From Planococcus glaciei (GTDB lineage Bacteria; Bacillota; Bacilli; Bacillales_A; Planococcaceae): a stretch of DNA of 64,000 nucleotides. Of the stretch, positions 48,419 through 56,726 are shown piece by piece (position 1 is the stretch's first letter; each line of letters begins with the position of its first letter). The notes under the pieces are model-generated. The model worked only from the letters and a program-made list of their open reading frames with translations, was not told the origin of the DNA and made no database searches. The stretch spans positions 496,001-560,000 of the forward strand of contig NZ_FNDC01000001.1 in NCBI RefSeq assembly GCF_900099655.1. Reading direction: 5' to 3'. The translations under genes and the position numbers were made by a program.

Positions 48419-49333
48419 TTATCGTTTCGCTGATCGAATGCGCATCCGCCACAGTTCTTCTGCTGTACCTGAACCAAACAGCACGCCCAAGGCAATGACG
48501 ACAAAACCGACCATGTGGTGATACGTGATGGTTTCTCCAAGAAACCAGGATGAGCCAAGCAAGGCAAAAAAAGTGTTCAAATTAATGAAAATAGCTGCTT
48601 TGGAAGGCCCCACTTCGCCAATGGCATGATTGTAGAGCATGTGACCGAGCGCGGTGGCGATGATTCCGGATCCAACAAGAATCGCCCAGAACTTAGGTTC
48701 CATCTCGGCAAAACGCCTCCATTCGCCCGGCTCCTGGAGGAGGCTGATGAAGAAAATGCCGATCGATCCAAAAACGAACATATACGCTGTCAAAAGGCGC
48801 GGATCCAAAGTTTTCGAAGCTTTGCTGATAACCATGAAGCTTAATACTTGGGCCACAATGGCCAGCAATATGTATAAATCGCCAACCGAACCGGCACTCG
48901 TTTCCGCATTTCCGGCGAGCACTGTGGCAGTGACGCCTGCAAACCCAAGAACGAAGCCGAGCCACTGCCATTTCGATGGGCTGAGCTTTAGCAGAAGCAA
49001 GCTGAAGACCGCGGTCATGATAGGGCTTGTTCCGATAATGAGTCCTGAATTTGTTCCGCTCGTCAACGAAATGCCGATTGAAATCAAATAGTGATGAGCC
49101 ACTACGTTGAGTGCAGCGGCTATCATTACCAACGGCCATTCTCTTTTAGCCGGTTTGCGGATCATTTTAAAGACAGCCAGGATGGCGAAGACCGTCACTC
49201 CTGCTAAAAAGATCCGCAGTGATGTCATTGTCACCGGGCCCATCTGGGAAGTCAGGTATTTCATGGCCGGTACGTTCATGCCCCATGCAAACATAATCAT
49301 GACGAGTAATATGTATAATCTGAAATTGTTCAT
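48419..49333 (-). CDS. EamA-family (DMT superfamily) transporter
   Basis: 304 residues with ten membrane segments formed by two EamA repeats (about 5-135 and 150-285). N-terminal FAWGMNVPAMKYL and the segment LRIFLAGVTV are typical. Members export amino acids or other metabolites; the cargo is unknown. The ATG at 49333 with GGGGGA 7 nt upstream is preferred to 49444. Confidence 0.82.
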   Translation of the reverse strand: MNNFRLYILLVMIMFAWGMNVPAMKYLTSQMGPVTMTSLRIFLAGVTVFAILAVFKMIRKPAKREWPLVMIAAALNVVAHHYLISIGISLTSGTNSGLIIGTSPIMTAVFSLLLLKLSPSKWQWLGFVLGFAGVTATVLAGNAETSAGSVGDLYILLAIVAQVLSFMVISKASKTLDPRLLTAYMFVFGSIGIFFISLLQEPGEWRRFAEMEPKFWAILVGSGIIATALGHMLYNHAIGEVGPSKAAIFINLNTFFALLGSSWFLGETITYHHMVGFVVIALGVLFGSGTAEELWRMRIRSAKR

Positions 49334-49499
49334 GTACGTATCCCCCGGTCTCTCCTTTTCTGCATTATACCCCCTTTCTTCTTCCGTAAAAACGGACCGG
49401 CAAAAGAGTATTTCCCCCACCACCAGTCCACTTGTTTTAGACAACTGCGCTGTGATTTTTTCCGCGCAGCTGCTCCTTCTCTATGAACCCATTAAGGAT

Positions 49500-49904
49500 T
49501 TATTCAGAAATGGTTTTTCTAAAGCCGTAAAAAGGACGATACCCCTGCAATTCGTAATACGAGCTGGACGTACTGCTTGCCAGTAATTCAAGGCGGGTTT
49601 TCGGATAAAGTGTGTGGGCATACGCAAGAAGTTCTTTGCCTATGCCGTTTCCGCGCAGTTTTTTATCCACAATCAACTCTGCAACGTACAAGGTAATGTG
49701 CCCATCCGTCAGGCCGCGCAGGCAGCCCACCACCACTTCATCCTTTTCTGCAATAAAAGCGGCGTTGGAATGGCCCCAGGCCTGTTTCGCATCTTCATGC
49801 TTTTCCACCAGATTGCTCCACCCTTCCGTTTTATTCAGTGCATGAATTGCCGGGTAGTCGCGCTCTTCATAGCGGCGGATTGTGACTGTCTTTCTCAATT
49901 CCAT
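49500..49904 (-). CDS. GNAT acetyltransferase
   Basis: 134 residues: short GNAT with acetyl-CoA loop KLRGNGIGKELL near residue 82 and C-terminal YYELQGYRPFYGFRK. Resembles aminoglycoside-type or general small GNATs of Bacilli. It begins about 25 bases after the stop of the 2-TM protein gene, so it may be part of the FAD-dehydrogenase operon. Confidence 0.78.
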   Translation of the reverse strand: MELRKTVTIRRYEERDYPAIHALNKTEGWSNLVEKHEDAKQAWGHSNAAFIAEKDEVVVGCLRGLTDGHITLYVAELIVDKKLRGNGIGKELLAYAHTLYPKTRLELLASSTSSSYYELQGYRPFYGFRKTISE

Positions 49905-49928
49905 AACTGTTTTTCGCCCTTTCTTTGC

Positions 49929-50246
49929 TTATGCATCTTCGTTTTCTTTCAAGCGGAGCTCTGCTTGGCTGGTTTCTTCCGCTTCATCGAATAGTACAGA
50001 TGTAAAAAACGTCAGGATGCCAATGAGCAGACCCGCACCGAACAAAATCCCCCCGATCATCATGAAGCTGGCCGTGTAAGTCTCAATGACCATATAATAA
50101 ATTTCAGAATCGCTTCCTTCCACCTGCCGCATCAACCAAGAATTCCCTCTGGCTATACCGAAATGGACACTCGTAAAAATCAAAATCAAACCGGCAAGCA
50201 TCAATAATAAGACAAGCCAAGTCAATCCTTTTACATGCTTTGCCAT
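49929..50246 (-). CDS. Two-span membrane protein of unknown function
   Basis: 105 residues with hydrophobic helices at about 8-27 and 62-85 and an acidic C-terminal tail. Not recognised. Start at the ATG at 50246, which overlaps the dehydrogenase stop; a GTG lies just before it. Context suggests cotranscription with the FAD dehydrogenase, perhaps as a membrane partner. Confidence 0.6.
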   Translation of the reverse strand: MAKHVKGLTWLVLLLMLAGLILIFTSVHFGIARGNSWLMRQVEGSDSEIYYMVIETYTASFMMIGGILFGAGLLIGILTFFTSVLFDEAEETSQAELRLKENEDA

Positions 50247-51904
50247 CACTCCCGCCCCCTTTCTGCCACTGCTCTTCCAGCTACTCTTCCTGAAAACAGG
50301 CAGCCGCCGAGAAAGGTCCCTTCAAGCGACCGGTAGCCGTGGACGCCCCCGCCGCCAAATCCACTTACTTCCCCGGCCGCATACAGGCCGGGAATCGGCT
50401 GCCCTGCATCGTTCAAAACACGGGCTGACAAATCGGTCTGCAAACCGCCGAGCGTTTTGCGGCTGACAATGTTCAAACGCACGGCAATCAACGGGCCGTT
50501 TGCAGGGTCCAGAATTTTATGCGGCTTCGCCACCCGAATCAATTTGTCGCCGATGTATTTGCGCGCCCCCCGCAGTGCAGTCACCTGCAGGTCTTTTCCG
50601 AATTTATTGGTCAGCTGAAGGTCGCGCGCTGCAATCTGGCGCCGAATGTGTTCGGCATCCAGCAGCGCTTCGCCGGTCAGCCGGTTCATTCCGCCGACCA
50701 GCTCTTCTAAACTATCGGCAATAATAAAGTCTTCGCCTTTGTCCATAAATGCCTGCACCGGCGCTGTGGCACCCGGACGGATGCGCTCCAGCACCTGCCG
50801 TATGCTTCTGCCGGTGAGGTCCGGATTCTGTTCAGAACCCGACAGCGCAAATTCTTTCTCGATGATTTTTTGCGTCAAAATGAACCACGAATAGCTGTAG
50901 CCGGTTTTCTGGATTGCTTCCAATGTGCCGAGCGTATCGAATCCCGGAAAATTCGGCGCCGGGAATCGGTCGCCCCGCGCGTCCAGCCAGATCGACGATG
51001 GCCCGGGCAAAATCCGGATGCCGTGTTTGCTCCAGACCGGATTCCAGTTTTTGATGCCTTCCGTGTAATGCCACATACGGTCGCGGTTGACGATGCGCCC
51101 TCCGATATTTTGCGTGATGGCGAGCATCCGGCCGTCGACATGCGCCGGCACTCCGGACAGCATTTCTTGCGGCGCTTTCCCGAGCCTTTCCGGCCAGTTT
51201 TTGCGGATCAGCTCATGGTTGCCGCCAATGCCGCCGCTCGTGACAACGACCGATGCCGCTTCATGAGAGAATTCTCCGATTTTCTCACGGGAACTCGCTT
51301 CGCCGCGCTGTACATCGCTCGGAGCGAGCACTGAACCAAACACTCCCGTTACGGCAGAGCCGCTTGTCAGCAGCCCGTCCACTTGATGGCGCGGGCGGTA
51401 TTCCACCACTCCCGCCTTTATGTACTCCCGCAGCTTTCGCTCAAACGGCTCGACGATTCCAGGGCCCGTTCCCCAGACGATATGAAAGCGGGGCACCGAG
51501 TTGCCATGCCCTTCTGCCAAATAGCCGCCGCGTTCTGCCCAGCCGACCACCGGGAAAAATTTTACGCCCATGTCGGCCAGCCATGCCCGCTTTTCACCGG
51601 AGGCGAAATCGACATAGGCCTCCGCCCATTTCCTGCCCCAGAAATCTTCATCTTCTTCCCGGTCAAAGCCAGCTGCCCCGAGCCAGTCCTGCCAGGCCAG
51701 CTCTTTGGAATCCTTGATGCCAAGGCGCCGCTGTTCCGGTGAATCGACCAAAAACAAGCCGCCAAAAGACCACCACGCCTGCCCGCCGAGCGATGCTTCC
51801 GGTTCCTGATCGAGCAGCAGCACTTTCTTGCCGCTGTCCGCGATTTCAGTTGCAGCCACTAATCCCGCGAGCCCTGCCCCTACTACGATTGCATCGTACT
51901 TCAT
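50246..51904 (-). CDS. FAD-binding dehydrogenase (ketosteroid dehydrogenase/fumarate reductase flavoprotein type)
   Basis: 552 residues. N-terminal dinucleotide-binding GAGLAGLVAA with the acidic end of the second strand (LLLDQE), and a C-terminal FAD segment GLYAAGEVSGFGGGGVHG. The central capping domain resembles the 3-ketosteroid-delta1-dehydrogenase/urocanate reductase group. Substrate not known. Monomeric, no signal peptide. First gene of a small operon with the 2-TM protein and perhaps the GNAT. Confidence 0.82.
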   Translation of the reverse strand: MKYDAIVVGAGLAGLVAATEIADSGKKVLLLDQEPEASLGGQAWWSFGGLFLVDSPEQRRLGIKDSKELAWQDWLGAAGFDREEDEDFWGRKWAEAYVDFASGEKRAWLADMGVKFFPVVGWAERGGYLAEGHGNSVPRFHIVWGTGPGIVEPFERKLREYIKAGVVEYRPRHQVDGLLTSGSAVTGVFGSVLAPSDVQRGEASSREKIGEFSHEAASVVVTSGGIGGNHELIRKNWPERLGKAPQEMLSGVPAHVDGRMLAITQNIGGRIVNRDRMWHYTEGIKNWNPVWSKHGIRILPGPSSIWLDARGDRFPAPNFPGFDTLGTLEAIQKTGYSYSWFILTQKIIEKEFALSGSEQNPDLTGRSIRQVLERIRPGATAPVQAFMDKGEDFIIADSLEELVGGMNRLTGEALLDAEHIRRQIAARDLQLTNKFGKDLQVTALRGARKYIGDKLIRVAKPHKILDPANGPLIAVRLNIVSRKTLGGLQTDLSARVLNDAGQPIPGLYAAGEVSGFGGGGVHGYRSLEGTFLGGCLFSGRVAGRAVAERGRE

Positions 51905-52044
51905 TCAGCCATCCCCCTGTTGTTTCCACATCTTCTTTTCTATTTCCATCGTAGCAGAAGCGTTTAGGAGATTATAGCTATTTTTTAGTATTTTCTGATA
52001 ACGGATAAACAGGACACAGATCAAGCTATAAAACTTTAATTAAA

Positions 52045-52149
52045 TATGCTCAATTAGTCCATGGTTATGCCCAATTTCGGCCTTTTTACGCCCAAGTTTC
52101 CGCTGAATACAACCAACTTCTTCCGCTTTATGCCCATCTTTTCCATATC
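52045..52149. repeat. 21-bp phased repeat (family 2, TATGCCCA), five units
   Basis: Five units start at 52045, 52066, 52087, 52108 and 52129, exactly 21 bp apart. Cores: TATGCTCAATT, TATGCCCAATT, TACGCCCAAGTT, TACAACCAACTT and TATGCCCATCTT. The 9-10 bases after each core are unlike one another. Located between the FAD-dehydrogenase promoter region and the gntK terminator. Confidence 0.65.
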
Positions 52150-52158
52150 AACGTAAAA

Positions 52159-52200
52159 AGCGGCCCGGAATCGTCTTGACGCCATTCCGGGCCGCTCTTT
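52159..52200 (-). terminator. Terminator of the gluconokinase gene
   Basis: 13-bp perfect stem AGCGGCCCGGAAT and complement; on the minus strand the T-run TTTTTACG follows. A T-run also lies on the other side. Confidence 0.8.
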
Positions 52201-52202
52201 TT

Positions 52203-53747
52203 TCATTCCATATGCTTGCGCTGAAATTCGGCAATGCTTTCGTACTCTTCTTTCAACAGACGCGACAAGCGGATATAAATTGGCAGCAGTTCTCTGTAAG
52301 TTTTGCTTGCCGCTGCGTCCGGATGATGGGTACGAGTTGCGCCGATCATGTCAGAGACGATGCTGAAGTCTTTGATTTCACCCAGTGCATACATGCCGAG
52401 CACGACAGCTCCCAAACAAGAACTTTCGAAGCTTTCCGGCACGGTGACCGGTTTATCGAAGACGTCTGCCATCAACTGGCACCACATGTCCGAGCGCGCA
52501 AATCCGCCGGTGGCCTGGATGCGCACCGGTTCGCCTGTCAGTTCTTCAACAGCGAGCAGAACCGTATACAAATTGAAGATGATGCCTTCCAGTACGGCGC
52601 GGATCATGTGCTGTTTTTGATGGTGGATGCTCAGGCCGAAAAAGGAGCCCCGGGCGTTGGCGTCCCAAAGCGGCGCCCGTTCACCGGTCAAAAAGGGGTG
52701 AAAAAGCAGCCCGTCCGAACCGGCATTTACGGTGGAAGCGATTTGAGTTAATACGTCGTAAGGATCGATTTCCAGCCGCTTGGCGGTTTCCACTTCCGAA
52801 GACGCAAACTCATCCCGCAGCCAGCGCAGGACGATGCCGCCATTGTTGACCGGACCGCCGACGACCCACTGGTTTTCCGTCAACGCATAACAGAACGTCC
52901 GCGCTTTTGGATCGGTTTTCGGTCTGGGCGACATGGTGCGGATCGCTCCGCTGGTGCCGATTGTCACGGCTATGACGCCTGGCTCAATTGCCCCCGCACC
53001 AAGGTTTGCCAAAACGCCGTCACTAGCACCGATGACAAATGGCACATCTTCCCGAATTCCCATAACTGCGGCATATTCCGATTTGACTCCTGCCAGCTGG
53101 TGCGTCGTCGGCACAAGGCGCGACAAATGGCCGGCTTCCACTCCGGCAACCTCAAGTGCGCCTTCGTCCCAATCAAGATTCCTCAAATTGAACAAGCCTG
53201 TGGCAGAAGCCAAGGAATGGTCGATAATGTATTCTCCGAACAATTTATGGAAAATGTATTCTTTGATTCCGATAAATTTTTCGGCTCGTTCAAATACGGC
53301 CGGTTCTTCTTCCTGGAGCCAAACCAATTTGGACAGCGGCGACATGGCGTGAATCGGCGTGCCTGTCCGAAGGTAAATGGCATGCCCATCCTTTTCTTCC
53401 TTGATCTTTTTCGCCTGTTTGGCACTCCGGGTATCTGCCCAGGTAATGCTCTGGGTTAGCAGCTTCCCGTCTTTTCCCACTGCCATCAAACTGTGCATCG
53501 CCGCACTGAAAGCCACCAGTTTCAACGCTTGCGCTGGAATGCCGCTTTTACGGATCACTTCTTTTACCGAATTAAGGACTGCATGGAAAATCTCTTCCGG
53601 TTCCTGCTCGGCCACGAGCTGATTCGGCGTATGAAGCGGATAGAAAACGGCTTCGCTTCCTTTTACTTTCCCGCCCCTATCAAAAAGCACTGCTTTCGTT
53701 GAAGTTGTTCCTATGTCGACGCCAAGGTAATAGGATTTTTCGGGCAC
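52203..53747 (-). CDS. gntK: FGGY-family gluconokinase
   Basis: 514 residues, same length as Bacillus GntK. N-terminal ATPase motif LGVDIGTTSTKAVLF, substrate segment STAEQ-like AEQEPEEIF, and FGGY signature regions TIGTSGAIR and ATGGFARSDMWCQ. It phosphorylates gluconate to 6-phosphogluconate. Start placed at GTG 53747 with GGAGGG 6 nt upstream; the frame extends to 53855 without a good ribosome site. No gluconate permease or dehydrogenase is next to it. Xylulose or another polyol is a less likely substrate. Confidence 0.82.
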   Translation of the reverse strand: MPEKSYYLGVDIGTTSTKAVLFDRGGKVKGSEAVFYPLHTPNQLVAEQEPEEIFHAVLNSVKEVIRKSGIPAQALKLVAFSAAMHSLMAVGKDGKLLTQSITWADTRSAKQAKKIKEEKDGHAIYLRTGTPIHAMSPLSKLVWLQEEEPAVFERAEKFIGIKEYIFHKLFGEYIIDHSLASATGLFNLRNLDWDEGALEVAGVEAGHLSRLVPTTHQLAGVKSEYAAVMGIREDVPFVIGASDGVLANLGAGAIEPGVIAVTIGTSGAIRTMSPRPKTDPKARTFCYALTENQWVVGGPVNNGGIVLRWLRDEFASSEVETAKRLEIDPYDVLTQIASTVNAGSDGLLFHPFLTGERAPLWDANARGSFFGLSIHHQKQHMIRAVLEGIIFNLYTVLLAVEELTGEPVRIQATGGFARSDMWCQLMADVFDKPVTVPESFESSCLGAVVLGMYALGEIKDFSIVSDMIGATRTHHPDAAASKTYRELLPIYIRLSRLLKEEYESIAEFQRKHME

Positions 53748-53871
53748 CCGGTTCCCTCCCTCTCTGGATGTTTCCGTGAAATTTACATTCGTTCCCTTAC
53801 CTTTCTTCACCCAACGGCCGAATCCTCTTTTTTCTACGGTGCCTGCCACCTGCACAATTCAGGCGCAATTG

Positions 53872-53900
53872 AAAAAGCAGCTGCACATGGGGCAGCCGCT
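53872..53900 (-). terminator. Terminator of the AraC-family gene
   Basis: AGCGGCTGC / GCAGCTGCT with one G-T pair, followed on the minus strand by TTTTTC, 10 bases after the stop. Confidence 0.65.
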
Positions 53901-53909
53901 CCTTCCAGT

Positions 53910-54773
53910 TCACTCTTCTTTGTTTTTCAACGGAATCCAAATTTCCGAATAGGAATCCGGCTGGTACGCATTTTCATGCGGATACACCTCGAGTTCCGGT
54001 GTGCCTGCGGGTTCGTAAGGATTGGACGGAAACCATTCGGTGAAAATCTTTTTCCAGGCGTCCTGCATGGCATCAGGCATCGGGCCATGCACTTCAAACA
54101 CGCCCCATTTGGAAGCAGGAATCTCCATTTCTTCGAACTCTCCCGTTGCGCCATCGTCTGTCTCAGCTGCAATCCAGTAATCCATATGGGTGCCTTCTCC
54201 TGCAACGCATACTCCCAATACGCCTTCAATCTCTCCGCGGTTCAGTTCAAACAGCTTTTCATCCAAGCCGCTGGCGTTGGTTTCCTGCCACATTTGCGGA
54301 ATGCCCCGCATGTTTTCATCGTTCAAAGTTGAAAATGTCCGCTTGAAGCCCACCACTTTAAAGCTGCCTCTTTCCACGACTTTGTACTTCATCGGTTCTG
54401 CTCCTCTCAGTTTCACCTGGATCACCAGGCGGTTATAGGATTTCAGCCCTCCCAGATTTTTTCGGGCTTCGCTTGGCGTGATGCCGTGCTGCCGCCGAAA
54501 AGCTTTAGAGAACGCTTCCGGAGTGTCGTAGCCATATTTGTAGGCGATATCGATGATCTTGTTGTCCGTGCTCGACAATTCATGGGCCGCCAAGGTTAAA
54601 CGCCTTCCCCGCAGATATTCACCGACCGTCATATCGGTCAAAATCGCAAATGTCCGCTGAAAATGAAACACCGAAGCATTTGCCCGCTTCGCAATTTGCT
54701 CGATGGCCAGCGGTTCCTCCAAATGGTCTTCCATATAGTCGATAGCCTGCTGCAGCGATTCCACCCATCCCAT
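53910..54773 (-). CDS. AraC-family regulator with GyrI-like effector domain
   Basis: 287 residues. N-terminal double HTH (about 5-105; AIEQIAKRANASVFHFQRTFA and SKAFRRQHGITPSEARK) and a C-terminal GyrI/Rob-type ligand-binding domain (about 130-285, ending YSEIWIPLK). Such regulators respond to hydrophobic compounds and often control efflux or detoxification. Divergent from an aldo/keto reductase, its likely target. ATG at 54773 with AAGGAG 8 nt upstream. A partial copy of its HTH lies at 56062-56229. Confidence 0.87.
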   Translation of the reverse strand: MGWVESLQQAIDYMEDHLEEPLAIEQIAKRANASVFHFQRTFAILTDMTVGEYLRGRRLTLAAHELSSTDNKIIDIAYKYGYDTPEAFSKAFRRQHGITPSEARKNLGGLKSYNRLVIQVKLRGAEPMKYKVVERGSFKVVGFKRTFSTLNDENMRGIPQMWQETNASGLDEKLFELNRGEIEGVLGVCVAGEGTHMDYWIAAETDDGATGEFEEMEIPASKWGVFEVHGPMPDAMQDAWKKIFTEWFPSNPYEPAGTPELEVYPHENAYQPDSYSEIWIPLKNKEE

Positions 54774-54943
54774 ATCGCTCACTCCTTACTTGTATCTTAT
54801 TCCTTCTGGGGAGCAGGTTCCTGTCAATAAATGCTCACTTCAGACAGGTCTGCGTAATGGTTGCAGATTCCTTCCGCCTCGTTCATACTTCTATCATAAT
54901 GCGTGATTTTTCAAAAAACTACTTTAATTGGAGGTCAAACGAT

Positions 54944-55783
54944 ATGGAGCACTTGCAAGACACCACCACTTTGCCTAACGGCGTGAAAATGCCCTGGTTC
55001 GGTCTGGGGCTATCCGGGGCTGAAGACGGCGACGAAGTGGCGAATGCGGTTAAAACCGCCATCGTCCATGGCTACCGAAGCTTCGATACTGCTGCCCTAT
55101 ATGGCAATGAAAAAGGAGTCGGCCGAGGAATCCGTGAAGGACTTCAAGCAACCGGCCTCTCGCGCGAAGATTTGTTCATCACTTCAAAGGTCTGGAATTC
55201 GGACCTTGGCTATGAATCAGCGCTTGCCGCTTATCAAACGAGCCTCAAGAAAACCGGTTTGGATTACCTGGACCTATATTTGATTCATTGGCCGGTCGAA
55301 GGCAAATTCAAAGACGCCTGGCGCGCGCTGGAGACTTTGTACAAGGAAGGCCGCGTCAAAGCGATCGGCGTCAGCAATTTCCACATCCACCACTTGGAAG
55401 AACTGCTGAAAGATGCCGAAATCAAACCGATGGTCAACCAGGTCGAATACCATCCGTTGCTGACACAAAAAGAGCTACACGAATTCTGCAAATCCCACAG
55501 CATTCAGCTGGAAGCCTGGTCCCCGCTTATGCAGGGCAAACTGCTTGAGGAGCCGCTGCTCGTGGAAATTGCTTCGAAGCTTGAAAAAACCGTAGCCCAA
55601 GTCATCCTTCGCTGGGACCTGCAAAACGGCGTCGTCACCATTCCTAAATCGGCCAAGGAATTCCGCATCGTCCAGAACTCCCAAATTTTCGATTTTGAAC
55701 TTACGGAAGAGGATATGGAGCGCATTTCCGCGTTGAATGAAAACAAACGTAGCGGAGCCGACCCGGATAATTTCAATTTCTAA
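54944..55783 (+). CDS. Aldo/keto reductase (glyoxal/methylglyoxal reductase type)
   Basis: 279 residues, TIM barrel. Catalytic tetrad Asp48, Tyr53, Lys82 and His115; IGVSNFHIHHLEELL marks the family. It resembles B. subtilis YvgN/YtbE, NADPH-dependent reductases of glyoxal, methylglyoxal and other aldehydes. The ATG at 54944 is 9 nt after GGAGG; earlier in-frame ATGs lack a site. Probably regulated by the divergent AraC protein. Confidence 0.9.
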   Translation: MEHLQDTTTLPNGVKMPWFGLGLSGAEDGDEVANAVKTAIVHGYRSFDTAALYGNEKGVGRGIREGLQATGLSREDLFITSKVWNSDLGYESALAAYQTSLKKTGLDYLDLYLIHWPVEGKFKDAWRALETLYKEGRVKAIGVSNFHIHHLEELLKDAEIKPMVNQVEYHPLLTQKELHEFCKSHSIQLEAWSPLMQGKLLEEPLLVEIASKLEKTVAQVILRWDLQNGVVTIPKSAKEFRIVQNSQIFDFELTEEDMERISALNENKRSGADPDNFNF

Positions 55784-55787
55784 ACAA

Positions 55788-55818
55788 AAACCGCTGCCGG
55801 CAAAAGGCAGCGGTTTTC
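55788..55818 (+). terminator. Terminator of the aldo/keto reductase gene
   Basis: 12-bp perfect stem AAAACCGCTGCC and complement, ending in TTTTC. Confidence 0.82.
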
Positions 55819-55974
55819 TGATTCAAGTTATTGAACAGCAGATGTAGTCCTGTAAACAGCAAGATTCCATCTGATCTGCAGTACATAAATCAGTAGAATG
55901 ATTGCGATGAATAAAATAACCCCCATAAGACCGCCTGCTTTTTAAAAGGTGTGATACTGATTTTATCCACCTCA

Positions 55975-56229
55975 TTATTCTTGCGATAGTGTATAAGCAA
56001 TTTCCGCTTTAAAGCGCTTTGGCAGCCAGTTAATATAATCGATGGTGCCGCCCATTTGGCCGGTTGCCTTCCCTGCAAATATTCCCCGACCGCCATATCG
56101 GTCAAAATCGCCAAACTACGCTGAAAATGAAACACTGAAACATTTGCCCGCTTCGCCATTTGCTCGATAATCAGCGGCACTTCCATATATTCGATTGGCT
56201 GCTGCAGCGATTCCGCCCAATCCGTATTA
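55975..56229 (-). pseudogene. Decayed chimera of an AraC HTH fragment and a GNAT fragment
   Basis: From 56229 to about 56062 the minus strand encodes an AraC HTH fragment (WAESLQQPIEYME, then IEQMAKRANVSVFHFQRS) closely like residues 1-60 of the AraC protein at 53910, without a start and with a small internal deletion. At 56055 the frame shifts and MGGTIDYINWLPK...AEIAYTLSQ follows to a stop at 55975; this matches the GTIDYVKWLSK...AEIGYALS part of the GNAT at 58185. Neither piece is complete, so no function is expected. Confidence 0.7.
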
Positions 56230-56726
56230 CTTGTATCTTGTCTCTTTTATAATAGTCTTATCCTGCTGTTTTATGCTTTAGCAGGACAACTTTTCACCAG
56301 GTATATTTATTCATTTTTAAGTTTCCGCTTTCTCTATAGAATTCACTTTGAAAATTTAGTCAAAGGCAAATGTAGAACTTAATAAGGAACATAGAACTGC
56401 TCTTCAGTAATTTTTAAGGGATTTTTTAGTGAATTCAACTAAATTAACGGTAAGTGCTGTAAGTTCAAAAGGCATAATTCAGACGACAACTGCCGGAAAT
56501 TGATTTTTAAAAATGATTTAAACAATCAAAATATTTTATATACAAAAAAATTATTCTGTTATATGCTATCCAAAATACAAACAGCCTGAAAAAAGGAAAG
56601 CGATAAAAGCGGCTTAATCTAATAGTCAAATGGCCTTGCAGGTATCTTATTTCTCTAAGCACCACAGCTGTTCGTATTGACTATATTCGGCGGAAATACA
56701 ACAAAATTCAAAGGGGAATAAGAACG
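56230..56726. other. AT-rich intergenic region before the amino acid permease
   Basis: About 500 bp, markedly AT-rich, with no convincing ORF. The last ~130 bp contain several short complementary blocks (AGCC...GGCT) that might fold, but no known riboswitch consensus is met and no terminator precedes the permease start. Confidence 0.4.

Noticed and set aside
56560-56726. Riboswitch before the amino acid permease
   Set aside because: Some complementary blocks but no consensus of the lysine, ydaO or other classes and no expression platform.
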